Assembly (NCBI GenBank): GCA_900315255.1
Contig: OMYH01000007.1
Span: 1 to 32,468, forward strand
DNA length: 32,468 bases
Reading direction: 5' to 3'
Origin: an uncultured Eubacteriales bacterium
GTDB lineage: Bacteria; Bacillota; Clostridia; Oscillospirales; Acutalibacteraceae
The translations under genes and the position numbers were made by a program. This document shows, piece after piece, positions 1 through 7,232 of the stretch. Each line of letters starts with the position of its first letter. Position 1 is the stretch's first letter. The notes beneath the pieces are model-generated. The model worked only from the letters and a program-made list of their open reading frames with translations. It was not told the DNA's origin and did not search any database.

Positions 1-159
1 GGTGCTTCTGCTGCGCAGAGGTCTCCACTGGAGACCCGCACTGTCAAATTCGTCTCAAAATTCTTGAAATACGTCAGTATTCCTGCGAATTTTTCAACTG
101 ATTTGCCTAAAAATCTGACTTCGCAATATAGGCACTCGATTTAATCAGCGTCTCCTTAA
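1..159. mobile_element. Right part of a long variant of the YTAA-target MITE-like element (left end outside window)
   Basis: The right terminus at 136-155 (gatttaatcagcgtctcc) matches the right end of the elements at 12251-12367 and 20160-20265, and is followed by TTAA (156-159), the same target seen there. Internal sequence around 42-78 (tgtcaaatt ... tcttgaaatacgtcag) also matches those copies, but about 60 extra bases lie between this and the terminus. A perfect 7-bp hairpin (ggtctcc-act-ggagacc) lies at 20-36. No protein is encoded. The left end, and so the left target duplicate, is not visible. Confidence 0.65.
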
Positions 160-183
160 CAAACAAAGTGGGAGGTAGATCTT

Positions 184-399
184 ATGTCAATCACAGCAAC
201 GGAATTAAAAATGAATTTAGGCAAGTACCTGCTTATGGCTGCAACGGAAGATGTGTATATCACACGAAACGGCAAGATCGTCGCAAAGCTGACAGCGCCT
301 TATCAAAACAAACTTGATATAGTAAACGAACTGTTTGGCAGCGTACCCGACACAATGACGTTGGAGGAAGCTCGGGAAGAGAGGCTTGATAAGGTATGA
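184..399 (+). CDS. Type II antitoxin, Phd/YefM-like (71 aa)
   Basis: Short protein opening with an MSITATELKMNLGKYL segment, the typical N-terminus of Phd/YefM antitoxins, which fold into a DNA-binding dimer and wrap the toxin with the C-terminal half. The following ITRNGKIVAKLTAP fits the beta-strand part of the same fold. The C-terminal third is acidic and helical (TLEEAREERLDKV), as expected for the toxin-neutralising tail. A GGGAGGT ribosome site at 170-176 sets the ATG at 184. The stop codon overlaps the toxin start by four bases (ATGA, 396-399), a normal translational-coupling arrangement. Such antitoxins usually repress their own operon, but no operator palindrome stands out. It starts 25 bp from the end of a mobile-element-like repeat. 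Confidence 0.85.
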   Translation: MSITATELKMNLGKYLLMAATEDVYITRNGKIVAKLTAPYQNKLDIVNELFGSVPDTMTLEEAREERLDKV

Positions 400-815
400 A
401 TGTACTTCTTGATACCTGTGTTGTAATGGATTTCATTCAAAGCAGAGAGCCGTTCGCACACGATGCAAAAAAAATAATGCAGGCAGCGGCAATGGATCTT
501 TTCAGCGGATTCATCACGGCAAAATCGGCAACCGATATATACTATCTTTCGCATCGCTGTACACATAGTGATAAGGAAAGCCGCATAAAGCTTAGTAAGC
601 TGCTTAAAATTGTAAATATGCTTGACAGCAGTGCGGAAGATGTTTATAATGCGATTCCGTCAGCCGTTTCCGATTTTGAGGATGCCGTTATGATCGAAAC
701 GGCTGTTCGTTCACAAATGGATTGCATTGTTACAAGAAATAAAAAGGACTATGCAAAGTCAAGTGTCACAGTTTATTCACCCGAACAGTTTATTGAAATT
801 CTCGAAAAGTTATAA
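396..815 (+). CDS. Type II toxin, PIN-domain ribonuclease (VapC-like, 139 aa)
   Basis: The whole protein is one PIN domain. The first strand carries Asp6 (NVLLDTCVVMDF), the centre carries Asp93/Asp96 (SDFEDAVMIETA), and the last motif VTRNKKDY gives Thr113-Arg114-Asn115 and Asp118. These acidic residues form the Mg2+ site of PIN nucleases, which cleave RNA (in VapC toxins usually tRNA or rRNA; the substrate here cannot be read from sequence). It is translationally coupled to the upstream antitoxin, so the pair forms a toxin-antitoxin module. The family is sure from motifs; whether the toxin is active is inferred from intact acidic residues. A hairpin terminator follows at 879-920. Confidence 0.88.
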   Translation: MNVLLDTCVVMDFIQSREPFAHDAKKIMQAAAMDLFSGFITAKSATDIYYLSHRCTHSDKESRIKLSKLLKIVNMLDSSAEDVYNAIPSAVSDFEDAVMIETAVRSQMDCIVTRNKKDYAKSSVTVYSPEQFIEILEKL

Positions 816-878
816 AACACAATTACCCGACTGTTACCTATCGGGAAATAAATTGATAATTGAATATTATAATAATAT

Positions 879-920
879 AAACCCGAAAGAGTTCAAAGCT
901 CCGTCGGGTTTTGTGTTTTG
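879..920 (+). terminator. Rho-independent terminator after the toxin-antitoxin pair
   Basis: Stem aaacccga (879-886) pairs with tcgggttt (904-911), followed on the plus strand by a T-rich run (ttttgtgttttg). It lies between the toxin stop (815) and the convergent metA stop (937), so it may also stop metA transcription. Confidence 0.75.
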
Positions 921-936
921 TTGAATAATAGTATTA

Positions 937-1872
937 TCAGATTTCCTCAGACCTTGTGCCGATCTCCGCGAGATTATACGGCGTACTTTGATAAACAAAG
1001 TAGTTCAGCCAGTTGATGAACAAGAGATTTGCGTAGCTTTTCCATTTCATCATCGGAGTTTTGTCTGTATTGTTTTCGGGGAAATAATTCTTCGGTATCT
1101 TCGGGTCGATACCCTTGTTGAGATCTCTGAAAAACTCGTTTTTCAGAGTTTCACGGTCATATTCGGGGTGACCGAGGATAAAGAACTGTCTGCCCTTTTT
1201 GTCTGCGATAATAGACGCTCCCGCTTCGTCCGACATGGAGAGTATCTCAAGTCGGCTGTGTTTTTGTATGTCTGATGTCTTTACACCCGTGTTTCTCGAA
1301 TGGGGAAGATAGAACAGATCGTCGATACCTCTCATTAATGGGTGCATGGAGTTGAGTACACGGTGAGAATAAACTCCCGACAGCTTTTCGTCAAATGTGT
1401 GTTTCGGTATGTTGTAATGATAGTAAAGCCCTGCCTGAGCTCCCCAGCATATATGGAGGGTGGAGCAGACATTTTTCTTGCTCCATTTCATGATCGTGCA
1501 TAATTCGTCCCAATAATCGACCTCGCTGAAGCTCAGCAGCTCTACGGGTGCCCCCGTGATTATCATACCGTCATAGTAATTATTCTTAACGTCATCAAAG
1601 ACATTGTAAAATGACATGAGATGATCCTGCGGAGTGTTCTTTGAAACGTGTGACGCCATCTGCAGAAATTCTATATCCACCTGAAGAGGACTGTTCCCGA
1701 GAAGACGCAGCAGCTGAGTTTCCGTTACTATCTTTGTGGGCATGAGATTCAGGATAAGTATTTTAAGCGGACGTATATCCTGTGTGCTTGCACGCTCGTT
1801 TGTCATTACGAAAACATTTTCCTGTTCGAGAATTTTTGCGGCAGGCAGGTCACTCGGAATTTTAATAGGCAT
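937..1872 (-). CDS. metA: Homoserine O-acetyltransferase (MetA family, acetyl-type)
   Basis: Activates the hydroxyl of homoserine for methionine synthesis. At 311 aa it has the usual MetA length and all catalytic residues at the family's numbering: Cys142 in HICWGAQAG, and His235 and Glu237 in ILGHPEYD. Residue 111, which in this family separates acetyl-CoA users (Glu) from succinyl-CoA users (Gly), is Glu in ITGAPVELLSF, so acetyl-CoA is the predicted donor despite the common name homoserine O-succinyltransferase. The start at 1872 follows an AAAGGTG ribosome site. It is read alone on the minus strand, 133 bp downstream of proS, with its own candidate promoter. No SAM riboswitch or T-box fits in the short leader. 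Confidence 0.95.
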   Translation of the reverse strand: MPIKIPSDLPAAKILEQENVFVMTNERASTQDIRPLKILILNLMPTKIVTETQLLRLLGNSPLQVDIEFLQMASHVSKNTPQDHLMSFYNVFDDVKNNYYDGMIITGAPVELLSFSEVDYWDELCTIMKWSKKNVCSTLHICWGAQAGLYYHYNIPKHTFDEKLSGVYSHRVLNSMHPLMRGIDDLFYLPHSRNTGVKTSDIQKHSRLEILSMSDEAGASIIADKKGRQFFILGHPEYDRETLKNEFFRDLNKGIDPKIPKNYFPENNTDKTPMMKWKSYANLLFINWLNYFVYQSTPYNLAEIGTRSEEI

Positions 1873-1890
1873 AGTATCACCTTTACAAAT

Positions 1891-1919
1891 AGTATAATAA
1901 TTGTTTCAATACCGCACAA
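1891..1919 (-). promoter_or_regulatory. Candidate metA promoter
   Basis: On the minus strand TTGTGC (1919-1914) and TATACT (1896-1891) are separated by 17 bp. The predicted start of transcription leaves a leader of only about 12 nt before ATG 1872. The -35 lies inside the left arm of the 1907-1954 inverted repeat. The -35 match is weak. Confidence 0.4.
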
Positions 1920-1954
1920 GGACCGCCTTTCGGTATAAGCTCTGTGCGGTATTG
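1907..1954. repeat. 12-bp perfect inverted repeat between proS and metA
   Basis: caataccgcaca (1907-1918) is the exact reverse complement of tgtgcggtattg (1943-1954). The loop holds a smaller hairpin (accgcctttcggt). Neither side has a T-run, so it is not a typical intrinsic terminator. It could still end proS transcripts or act as an operator, because it overlaps the candidate metA -35. Confidence 0.6.
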
Positions 1955-2005
1955 TCTTAACAATCGGTCTGCGTCATAATTGTAGACGCGCAGGCGTTCG
2001 CCTGA

Positions 2006-3445
2006 TTAATACTGCTTGCCCCAGAATACCTGGTGCTTTGCGGGTCTGCCGCAGCATACGCATACATCGGAAATATGCTCCTCTTCAAAAGGAATACATC
2101 TCGACTTAACGCCGCCTGTGACTTCCTTTATCTTGTCCTCGCACTCAACATCGCCGCACCACATAGCCTTGATGAAGCCCGGCTTGTTCTTTGCAGTATC
2201 GACAAATTCATCGAATGTAGTTGCCGTGAATGTCTTTTCCTGCATATTTGCAAGAGCCTTGTCGTACATAGCCTGATGAACCTGCTCCAGTGCCTGCGCA
2301 ACTGCCTGTTCAATGTTATCAAGCGATACGAACTGCTTTTCTCTGTTGTCACGTCTTACGATAACGCACTGATTCTTTTCGATATCCTTCGGGCCGATCT
2401 CCACACGCACGGGAACACCCTTCATCTCGTACTGCGAGAACTTCCAGCCGGGACTGTTGTCGGAGTCGTCAAGCTTCACTCTGAACTGCCTTGCAAGTCT
2501 TGTTTTAAGCTCGTCTGCCTTTTCGAGTACGCCCTCTTTGTGCTGTGCAACGGGGATAACCGCAACTTGTATAGGCGAGATTTTCGGGGGTAGTACAAGA
2601 CCGTCGTCGTCGCCGTGTACCATGATAATAGCGCCAATCATTCTTGTGGAAACACCCCATGACGTCTGATGAGGATACTGCAGCTTGTTGTCTCTGCCCG
2701 TGAATGTGATGTCGAATGCCTTTGCAAAGCCGTCGCCGAAATAGTGTGACGTACCGCCCTGGAGAGCTACTCCGTTGTGCATCATTGGCTCGATCGTGTA
2801 GGTAGCCTCTGCGCCTGCGAATGTCTCCTTGCGTGTCTTTTTGCCGACTACCGCAGGGATAGCAAGAGTTTCTCTGTAGAAGTCCTCATATACCTTCAGC
2901 ATACGAAGTGTTTCTTCTTTAGCCTCCTCTGCGGTTTCGTGCATGGTGTGACCTTCCTGCCACAGAAACTCCGATGTCCTCAGAAACGGACGGGTAGTCT
3001 TTTCCCAGCGCATAACGCTGCACCACTGGTTGTAGAGCTTTGGAAGGTCTCTGTATGAGTTGATTATATTTTTGTAATGCTCGCAGAAAAGAGTCTCCGA
3101 TGTCGGACGAACGCAAAGACGTTCGGCAAGCTTTTCGCTGCCGCCCTGTGTGACCCATGCAACCTCGGGAGCGAATCCTTCAACGTGATCTTTCTCTTTT
3201 TGGAGAAGGCTTTCGGGGATAAGCATAGGCATATACACGTTCTCATGTCCTGTTTCTTTGAAACGTCTGTCCAGGTCTGCCTGGATGTTTTCCCAGATAG
3301 CGTAGCCGTAGGGGCGGAAGATCATGCAGCCCTTTACGCCCGAATAATCACATAATTCTGCTTTTTTTACAATGTCGGTGTACCACTTTGCGAAATCTTC
3401 GTCACGGGAAGTGATAGCTTCGACCATCTTTTTGTTCTGTGCCAT
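2006..3445 (-). CDS. proS: Prolyl-tRNA synthetase, archaeal/eukaryotic type
   Basis: Class II aminoacyl-tRNA synthetase that attaches proline to tRNA-Pro. The 479 aa length and the sequence (motif 2 region [31 protein letters not shown]) identify the short ProRS form shared with archaea and eukaryotes, which lacks the bacterial editing insertion between motifs 2 and 3. The C-terminal domain ends with a cysteine-rich segment (a Cys-Cys pair near residues 427-433, CVCCGRP near 462) and the terminal tyrosine typical of this group, consistent with a zinc site. It starts at ATG 3445 after a GGAGGA ribosome site. A strong promoter lies at 3483-3511, and no T-box leader is present. Confidence 0.95.
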   Translation of the reverse strand: MAQNKKMVEAITSRDEDFAKWYTDIVKKAELCDYSGVKGCMIFRPYGYAIWENIQADLDRRFKETGHENVYMPMLIPESLLQKEKDHVEGFAPEVAWVTQGGSEKLAERLCVRPTSETLFCEHYKNIINSYRDLPKLYNQWCSVMRWEKTTRPFLRTSEFLWQEGHTMHETAEEAKEETLRMLKVYEDFYRETLAIPAVVGKKTRKETFAGAEATYTIEPMMHNGVALQGGTSHYFGDGFAKAFDITFTGRDNKLQYPHQTSWGVSTRMIGAIIMVHGDDDGLVLPPKISPIQVAVIPVAQHKEGVLEKADELKTRLARQFRVKLDDSDNSPGWKFSQYEMKGVPVRVEIGPKDIEKNQCVIVRRDNREKQFVSLDNIEQAVAQALEQVHQAMYDKALANMQEKTFTATTFDEFVDTAKNKPGFIKAMWCGDVECEDKIKEVTGGVKSRCIPFEEEHISDVCVCCGRPAKHQVFWGKQY

Positions 3446-3482
3446 AATTTGTTCCTCCGTATAAACATTAATACATCTTTAA

Positions 3483-3511
3483 ATTATAAACAATATTGCG
3501 AAATAATTCAA
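3483..3511 (-). promoter_or_regulatory. proS promoter (sigma-A type)
   Basis: Minus-strand TTGAAT (3511-3506), 17-bp spacer, TATAAT (3488-3483), placed 38 bp upstream of the proS start codon. Confidence 0.75.
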
Positions 3512-3527
3512 CCTTTTTTGAGAAATT

Positions 3528-3559
3528 TCAAAAAATAATGCCCGCAATGATCTGCGGGC
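3528..3559 (-). terminator. Rho-independent terminator after acpP
   Basis: gcccgca (3540-3546) pairs with tgcgggc (3553-3559). On the minus strand the stem is followed by attattttttg. It separates acpP from the downstream proS promoter. Confidence 0.8.
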
Positions 3560-3579
3560 TGAGTCGGTTTTTTAAATTA

Positions 3580-3807
3580 TTACTCGTTGTCTTCTATATA
3601 AGCAACAATGTCGGCAACGGTTTTCACGCTTGCTGCGGTTTCATCAGGAACCTCAATCTCGAATTCGTCCTCGATAGCCATAAGTACATCTGCCATATCG
3701 AGTGAATCTGCGCCGAGATCGTCCGCAAGATTGGTGTCAAGTGTAATTTCCTTTTCGTCTGTACCGAACTGTTCTGCAAGAATAGCTCTGAGTTTTTCAA
3801 ATACCAT
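3580..3807 (-). CDS. acpP: Acyl carrier protein
   Basis: Carries growing acyl chains as thioesters on a phosphopantetheine arm during fatty acid synthesis. The 75-aa acidic, helical protein has the attachment motif GADSLD with Ser35. The start ATG at 3807 (MVFEKL) is preceded by a perfect AGGAGGA (3814-3820); an in-frame upstream start exists but lacks a ribosome site. Monocistronic: its own promoter lies at 3853-3881 and a terminator follows. No other fatty-acid genes are adjacent, so it could be either the housekeeping ACP or a specialised copy; the canonical motif favours housekeeping. Confidence 0.93.
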   Translation of the reverse strand: MVFEKLRAILAEQFGTDEKEITLDTNLADDLGADSLDMADVLMAIEDEFEIEVPDETAASVKTVADIVAYIEDNE

Positions 3808-3852
3808 AAAAAATCCTCCTGAATCGCTATGATTAAAATTAACACTATACAC

Positions 3853-3881
3853 ATATTATTAGTTATTTGGCTGTTTGTCAA
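3853..3881 (-). promoter_or_regulatory. acpP promoter (sigma-A type)
   Basis: Minus-strand TTGACA (3881-3876), 17-bp spacer, TAATAT (3858-3853), about 45 bp upstream of the acpP start. Confidence 0.8.
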
Positions 3882-3927
3882 TATACTTTTGAAAAATTTT
3901 TCAGAAAAATTAATGAAGAGATTATCA

Positions 3928-3956
3928 TTGACATAAATAATGATGATTTGTATAAT
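3928..3956 (+). promoter_or_regulatory. Consensus sigma-A promoter of the membrane protein-trmK-nif3 operon
   Basis: TTGACA (3928-3933), 17-bp spacer, TATAAT (3951-3956): a perfect match in both hexamers. It points away from the acpP promoter and lies 41 bp before the ATG at 3998. Confidence 0.88.
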
Positions 3957-3997
3957 AAAATATAGATAAATATATAAAAAATTATGAGGTGGAGTTT

Positions 3998-4537
3998 ATG
4001 ATCAATATGATGACGCTGTCCGACAGCGATAAGGTGGAGAAGGCGCTGCAGTCTTACAACCTGCTGTCGATAATCGTTGTTGCGGTAATTGCGGGTGTAA
4101 TTATTGCGCTTATGTGTACGCTGGCTGTTGCAGTCAAGAAGAGCCGAAGACCTGTGAGGAGCCGCAGAAGTCTTGATAACTATAAAAAAACGCAGGGCAG
4201 GATAACAAAAGTGGAAGAGGAAACGTATTTTGTTAAACCATATGTACACAAGCCGCAGCTTATGACAGATGATTTTAATAAAAACAAAAAGAAAGTGTTC
4301 AGCGCAGTCGAAAATCAGATCGCCGAGGACGCCGTCAGAGAGATGTCGAAGCCGATAGAGAAAAAACGCTATAAGGTCAACTATACCTTTGCCGTGGAGA
4401 ATCTGGGCGATGGCTTCTGCGGTGAATGTCTGGTTTATGAAAAAACAGACAGCATAGAGAAGGGTAAGCCGATAGACGTTTTATATGACCCGGAGCATCC
4501 GCAGATCAACTATACAGAGCACAGCAGGCCTGTGTGA
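3998..4537 (+). CDS. Membrane-anchored protein, DUF3592-like, function unknown (179 aa)
   Basis: One transmembrane segment is clear at about residues 20-45 (LLSIIVVAVIAGVIIALMCT), followed by a strongly basic stretch (KKSRRPVRSRRS), which places the remaining 130 residues in the cytoplasm by the positive-inside rule. The soluble part has the DUF3592 pattern: a GRITKVEEE strand, a YKVNYTF strand, then KGKPIDVLYDPEHPQINY (G-x-x-I-x-V-x-Y-D-P-x-x-P). A central lysine-rich segment of about 45 residues is inserted between strands, which weakens the family call. The start is ATG 3998 behind GAGGTGGAG; a GTG nine bases upstream overlaps that ribosome site and is unlikely. First gene of a tight operon with trmK (13-nt gap). 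Confidence 0.75.
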   Translation: MINMMTLSDSDKVEKALQSYNLLSIIVVAVIAGVIIALMCTLAVAVKKSRRPVRSRRSLDNYKKTQGRITKVEEETYFVKPYVHKPQLMTDDFNKNKKKVFSAVENQIAEDAVREMSKPIEKKRYKVNYTFAVENLGDGFCGECLVYEKTDSIEKGKPIDVLYDPEHPQINYTEHSRPV

Positions 4538-4550
4538 GAGGGTCAAAGCT

Positions 4551-5249
4551 ATGAATAAGCTGTTTTCTCTCGACTCAAGACTTGCCCTGTGCGCAGATTA
4601 TGTTCGTGAGGGCGCTCGCCTTGCCGATATAGGCACCGACCACGCATATTTGCCTGTGTGGCTTGCCGTTAGCGGAAGGATAAAGTCCGCAGCAGCCTGT
4701 GACGTTCGCCAAAAGCCCCTGCAAAGCGGGAGCGAAAATATAGATAAATACGGCTGCGGCAATATAGTCACCACAAGGCTTAGCGACGGACTCGACGAGG
4801 TATCACCTGCCGAAGCCGACGACATAGTCCTTGCAGGCATGGGCGGCGAGCTGATAGTGAAAATAATCTCCCGTACCGAGTGGCTTAAAGATCCCGATAA
4901 GCATATTATCATGCAGCCGATGACCAAAGCGTTTGTACTAAGGGAGTATCTGTGCAAAAACGGATTTGATATTATCAACGAAAAAGCCTGCGCCTTTGCA
5001 GGCAAAAATTATTCCGTAATGCTTGCCGTTTATGACGGCAGAAGAAGAGAGTATCCCTGCAGCTTTTATTATTCGGGAAAGCTTGCTGCGGACGACCCGT
5101 TCGCAGCGGAGTATATTAAACAGATAATAAAAAAGCTTAGCTATAAAGCACAGGGCAGACGGCACAGCGGTGAAACGGACATTCCCGAATATAATATTAT
5201 AAATGAATTAAAAGAAAAATTCGGAGTTGATATTGATGACAACGGTTAA
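4551..5249 (+). CDS. trmK: tRNA (adenine22-N1)-methyltransferase
   Basis: Methylates N1 of adenine 22 in the D-stem of tRNAs using S-adenosylmethionine. The 232-aa protein begins with the TrmK-type RL..CADYV start, then the SAM-binding motif LADIGTDHAYLPVWL at about residues 25-39. The second conserved block DIVLAGMGGELI lies at about 93-104, followed by IIMQPM. A C-terminal helical region follows, as in B. subtilis YqfN. Start ATG 4551 is chosen because MNKLFSLDSRL matches the family N-terminus; a longer frame to 4485 runs inside the upstream gene. The last 14 bases overlap nif3, the same neighbour as in Bacillus (yqfN-yqfO). Confidence 0.92.
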   Translation: MNKLFSLDSRLALCADYVREGARLADIGTDHAYLPVWLAVSGRIKSAAACDVRQKPLQSGSENIDKYGCGNIVTTRLSDGLDEVSPAEADDIVLAGMGGELIVKIISRTEWLKDPDKHIIMQPMTKAFVLREYLCKNGFDIINEKACAFAGKNYSVMLAVYDGRRREYPCSFYYSGKLAADDPFAAEYIKQIIKKLSYKAQGRRHSGETDIPEYNIINELKEKFGVDIDDNG

Positions 5250-5994
5250 AGATATTTATGATTACATAGACAGCTTTGCCCCGTTTGATACGCAGGAGAG
5301 CTACGACAACGCAGGCATACTGACAGGCAGCCCGCAGGATAGCGTTACAAGGGCGCTGATTGCGCTTGACATAACAACGTCTGTTGTCAGAGAGGCGGAT
5401 AAAATAAATGCGCAGCTTATCGTTAGTCACCACCCGATAATTTTCCGCCCGATAAAGAGTGTTATGAAGGGTACTGCTTTATATGCGCTGGTGCAGAAGG
5501 GTATTTCGGCGATATGCGCCCACACAAACCTTGACAAGTCACAGGAGTTCGGTGTAAACACTGCGCTTGCCGATATAATGGGGCTTAAAAATCGAAGAGT
5601 GAGCGATAAGGGAGAGCTGCTTTTTACGGCAGAAACAAGCAGCTCTATGACCGCAGAGAAGTTTGCACAGCTAATTAAGGAAAGTTTATCTTTGGAGGGT
5701 ATCGGCTATACCGACAGCGGCAGAATGATCAGTAAGGTAGGCTTCTGCTCAGGCGCAGGCGGCGAAGAGATATTCACGGCAGTATCGGACGGCTGCGACG
5801 CTTTTGTGACGGGCGAAATGAAGCATCATGAAATTATTTTTGCAAATGAGAATAATATTTCGGTATTCATTTTAGGACATTTCGGATCGGAGAACGTTGT
5901 GATAAGACCGCTTGCCGAGAAGCTGTCCGAGAGGTTCCCCGAAGTTGAATTTATCGTTATGCCGAACGATACGGACGGGGTTACGGTTATTTAG
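5236..5994 (+). CDS. Nif3-like dinuclear metal centre protein (YqfO family, short form)
   Basis: Nif3 family proteins form hexameric toroids with two metal ions per subunit; the biochemical role is not settled. Metal ligands are visible: His65-His66 in IVSHHPIIF, His97 and Asp100 in CAHTNLDKS, and the late pair His/Glu in LGHFGSE (about 216-220). At 252 aa it lacks the roughly 120-residue inserted domain of the longer Bacillus-type proteins (about 370 aa). ATG 5236 overlaps the trmK end by 14 bp, implying translational coupling; two upstream in-frame TTG codons are less likely starts. Last gene of the 3998-5994 operon; no clear terminator follows. Confidence 0.92.
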   Translation: MTTVKDIYDYIDSFAPFDTQESYDNAGILTGSPQDSVTRALIALDITTSVVREADKINAQLIVSHHPIIFRPIKSVMKGTALYALVQKGISAICAHTNLDKSQEFGVNTALADIMGLKNRRVSDKGELLFTAETSSSMTAEKFAQLIKESLSLEGIGYTDSGRMISKVGFCSGAGGEEIFTAVSDGCDAFVTGEMKHHEIIFANENNISVFILGHFGSENVVIRPLAEKLSERFPEVEFIVMPNDTDGVTVI

Positions 5995-6040
5995 TGCGGA
6001 ATGCGGAATGCGGACCGTGCAAAAAGACAAAGTAAAAAGA

Positions 6041-6175
6041 GCCTTCTCCCTCGGTCGCCGCACGGCGACGGGTAAATTCCGTCAAATTTTATTGTTAACA
6101 TTAGCCTTCTCCCTCGGGAGAAGGTGGCGGTCGGCGAGCGCCGACGGGCAAGTTCCGTCAAACTTTATTGTTAAC
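6041..6175. repeat. Two tandem copies of a hairpin-bearing intergenic repeat
   Basis: Copy 1 (6041-6099) and copy 2 (6104-6175) both begin gccttctccctc and end with a related tail (gtcaaa-tttattgttaac). Copy 1 contains the palindrome gtcgccgcacggcgac. Copy 2 contains two palindromes: ccttctccc-tc-gggagaagg and gtcggcg-ag-cgccgac. A decayed relative is recognisable at about 11780-11833 (ggtcgct ... ctttactgttaac). The structure is like REP/BIME elements of other bacteria. Confidence 0.75.
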
Positions 6176-6351
6176 CATAGACCTTTCCGCACATTATGTT
6201 TATTTTTTATCGACAATAATGAGGGGGGTCGGCTAAAGGCAACAATAGGAGTAAAATCAAATGCTAACGCATACATTTAAAAAAATGTCAGATATACAAT
6301 AAATGAGATGTGCGGCGATTAATGATGTTTCTGATTATGTCGGGCGGAAAT

Positions 6352-6473
6352 ACCTGCGGGCGTGTGCCCGCCACTTTACTAAGTCGTTCACCGCAGTAAA
6401 GCTTTTATGCGGTGAATAATTACGTATCAAAGAAAGCATGACGTAATTTACCTGCGGGCGTGTGCCCGCCACT
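6352..6473. repeat. Pair of identical 24-bp direct repeats, each a GC-rich hairpin
   Basis: 6352-6375 and 6450-6473 are identical over 24 bp. The core GCGGGC-gtgt-GCCCGC is a 6-bp stem with a four-base loop. The 74 bases between hold another 9-bp inverted repeat (6387-6395 with 6408-6416). Confidence 0.8.
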
Positions 6474-6600
6474 GCGTGACATCTTCTCCTCAAGGAGAAG
6501 ACTTTGCTTTGTTCTGTCATTACAGCCTTTAATTTATATTCTACTTTAGAATTACACACTTAGTCAACACATGAGTCTCACCTCCCCTAAGGACTGTAAG

Positions 6601-6732
6601 TTATTTTGGATTCATGGAAGAAACCCGCATAGAATCAGGGTTTTTACATAATTCCAAGCTTTGGATTTATGGGGAGTAAATATATGAACAGACCCGCATA
6701 GAATCAGGACTTTTTCCATGAATCCAAAATAA
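6601..6732. mobile_element. 132-bp MITE-like element with 19-bp perfect terminal inverted repeats
   Basis: TTATTTTGGATTCATGGAA at 6601-6619 is the exact reverse complement of 6714-6732. Inside, a 17-bp direct repeat (acccgcatagaatcagg) occurs at 6623-6639 and 6692-6708. It encodes nothing. Its right part, extending to 6748 beyond the terminal repeat, recurs in inverted orientation at 32370-32434 (65 identical bases), so it is a dispersed family. No clear target duplication was found at this copy. Confidence 0.7.
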
Positions 6733-7140
6733 ACTATTGTATTAAGGGAGTGATGAGACGCATGGCGGGCGGTATAAAACTTAAAACTGAAGACTGAAGA
6801 CTTAAAAATGGTGTGGGAATCACGCTGTGTTCTGTCATGTATGCAATCAGGAACTAATTTCAATGTGCAATGATTGTGAGGGATCATGGTTTGCTGTGCC
6901 ATTTGTATTAATTCGGAGCGAAGCGACCCGATAATTCCACACTCCAAACTCCACACTTATAAAAGGTTTGACGCGAGTTCAGAGTGAGTATCACAACAAA
7001 CCACGAACGCTTAATGCCTGTCGGCGCTTGCCGACCGCATAACACAGGCAGTAAAAATACACTAAAAAAAGTATATTTTACCGTCACTCTTGACAATAAT
7101 ATAGAAAAGAAAAAAATCGTGTTTTTCAAAAAAATAATTG

Positions 7141-7169
7141 TTGACTTTTAAATTACAATAATGTACAAT
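7141..7169 (+). promoter_or_regulatory. str operon promoter upstream of rpsL
   Basis: TTGACT (7141-7146), 17-bp spacer, TACAAT (7164-7169). Transcription would begin near 7176. The leader contains a short ggggaaa ... ttttccc hairpin followed by attattttt (7180-7210), which could act as a weak attenuator. Confidence 0.82.
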
Positions 7170-7232
7170 AGATAATTGTGGGGAAAGTCTATCCTTTTCC
7201 CATTATTTTTGAGGAAAGGAGTAATGCGAGAA

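Larger units (their letters stand above)
5995..7140. other. 1.1-kb gene-free region rich in repeats and hairpins
   Basis: No open frame here has a ribosome site or recognisable product. In order it holds: a triple 7-bp tandem (atgcgga, 5995-6014); a doubled hairpin repeat (6041-6175); two identical 24-bp GCGGGC hairpins (6352-6375, 6450-6473); a 9-bp hairpin ttcaccgca/tgcggtgaa (6387-6416) between them; an 8-bp hairpin cttctcct/aggagaag (6483-6500); a 132-bp inverted-repeat element (6601-6732); and GTCGGC-gctt-GCCGAC (7020-7035), related to the hairpin at 6129-6144. About 6190-6340 and 6760-7010 show nothing I can name. No tRNA-like fold was seen. Confidence 0.7.

Noticed and set aside
727-924. 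65-aa frame overlapping the toxin end
   Set aside because: No ribosome site, and it runs through the terminator hairpin at 879-911.
3446-3579. T-box leader for proS
   Set aside because: The leader from the promoter to the ATG is only about 30 nt and no T-box sequence is present.
5912-6280. 122-aa plus-strand frame
   Set aside because: Made of the nif3 end in another frame plus intergenic hairpin repeats; no ribosome site or family.
6623-6708. CRISPR-like repeat (17-mer twice)
   Set aside because: Only two copies inside an inverted-repeat element, and no array or cas genes.
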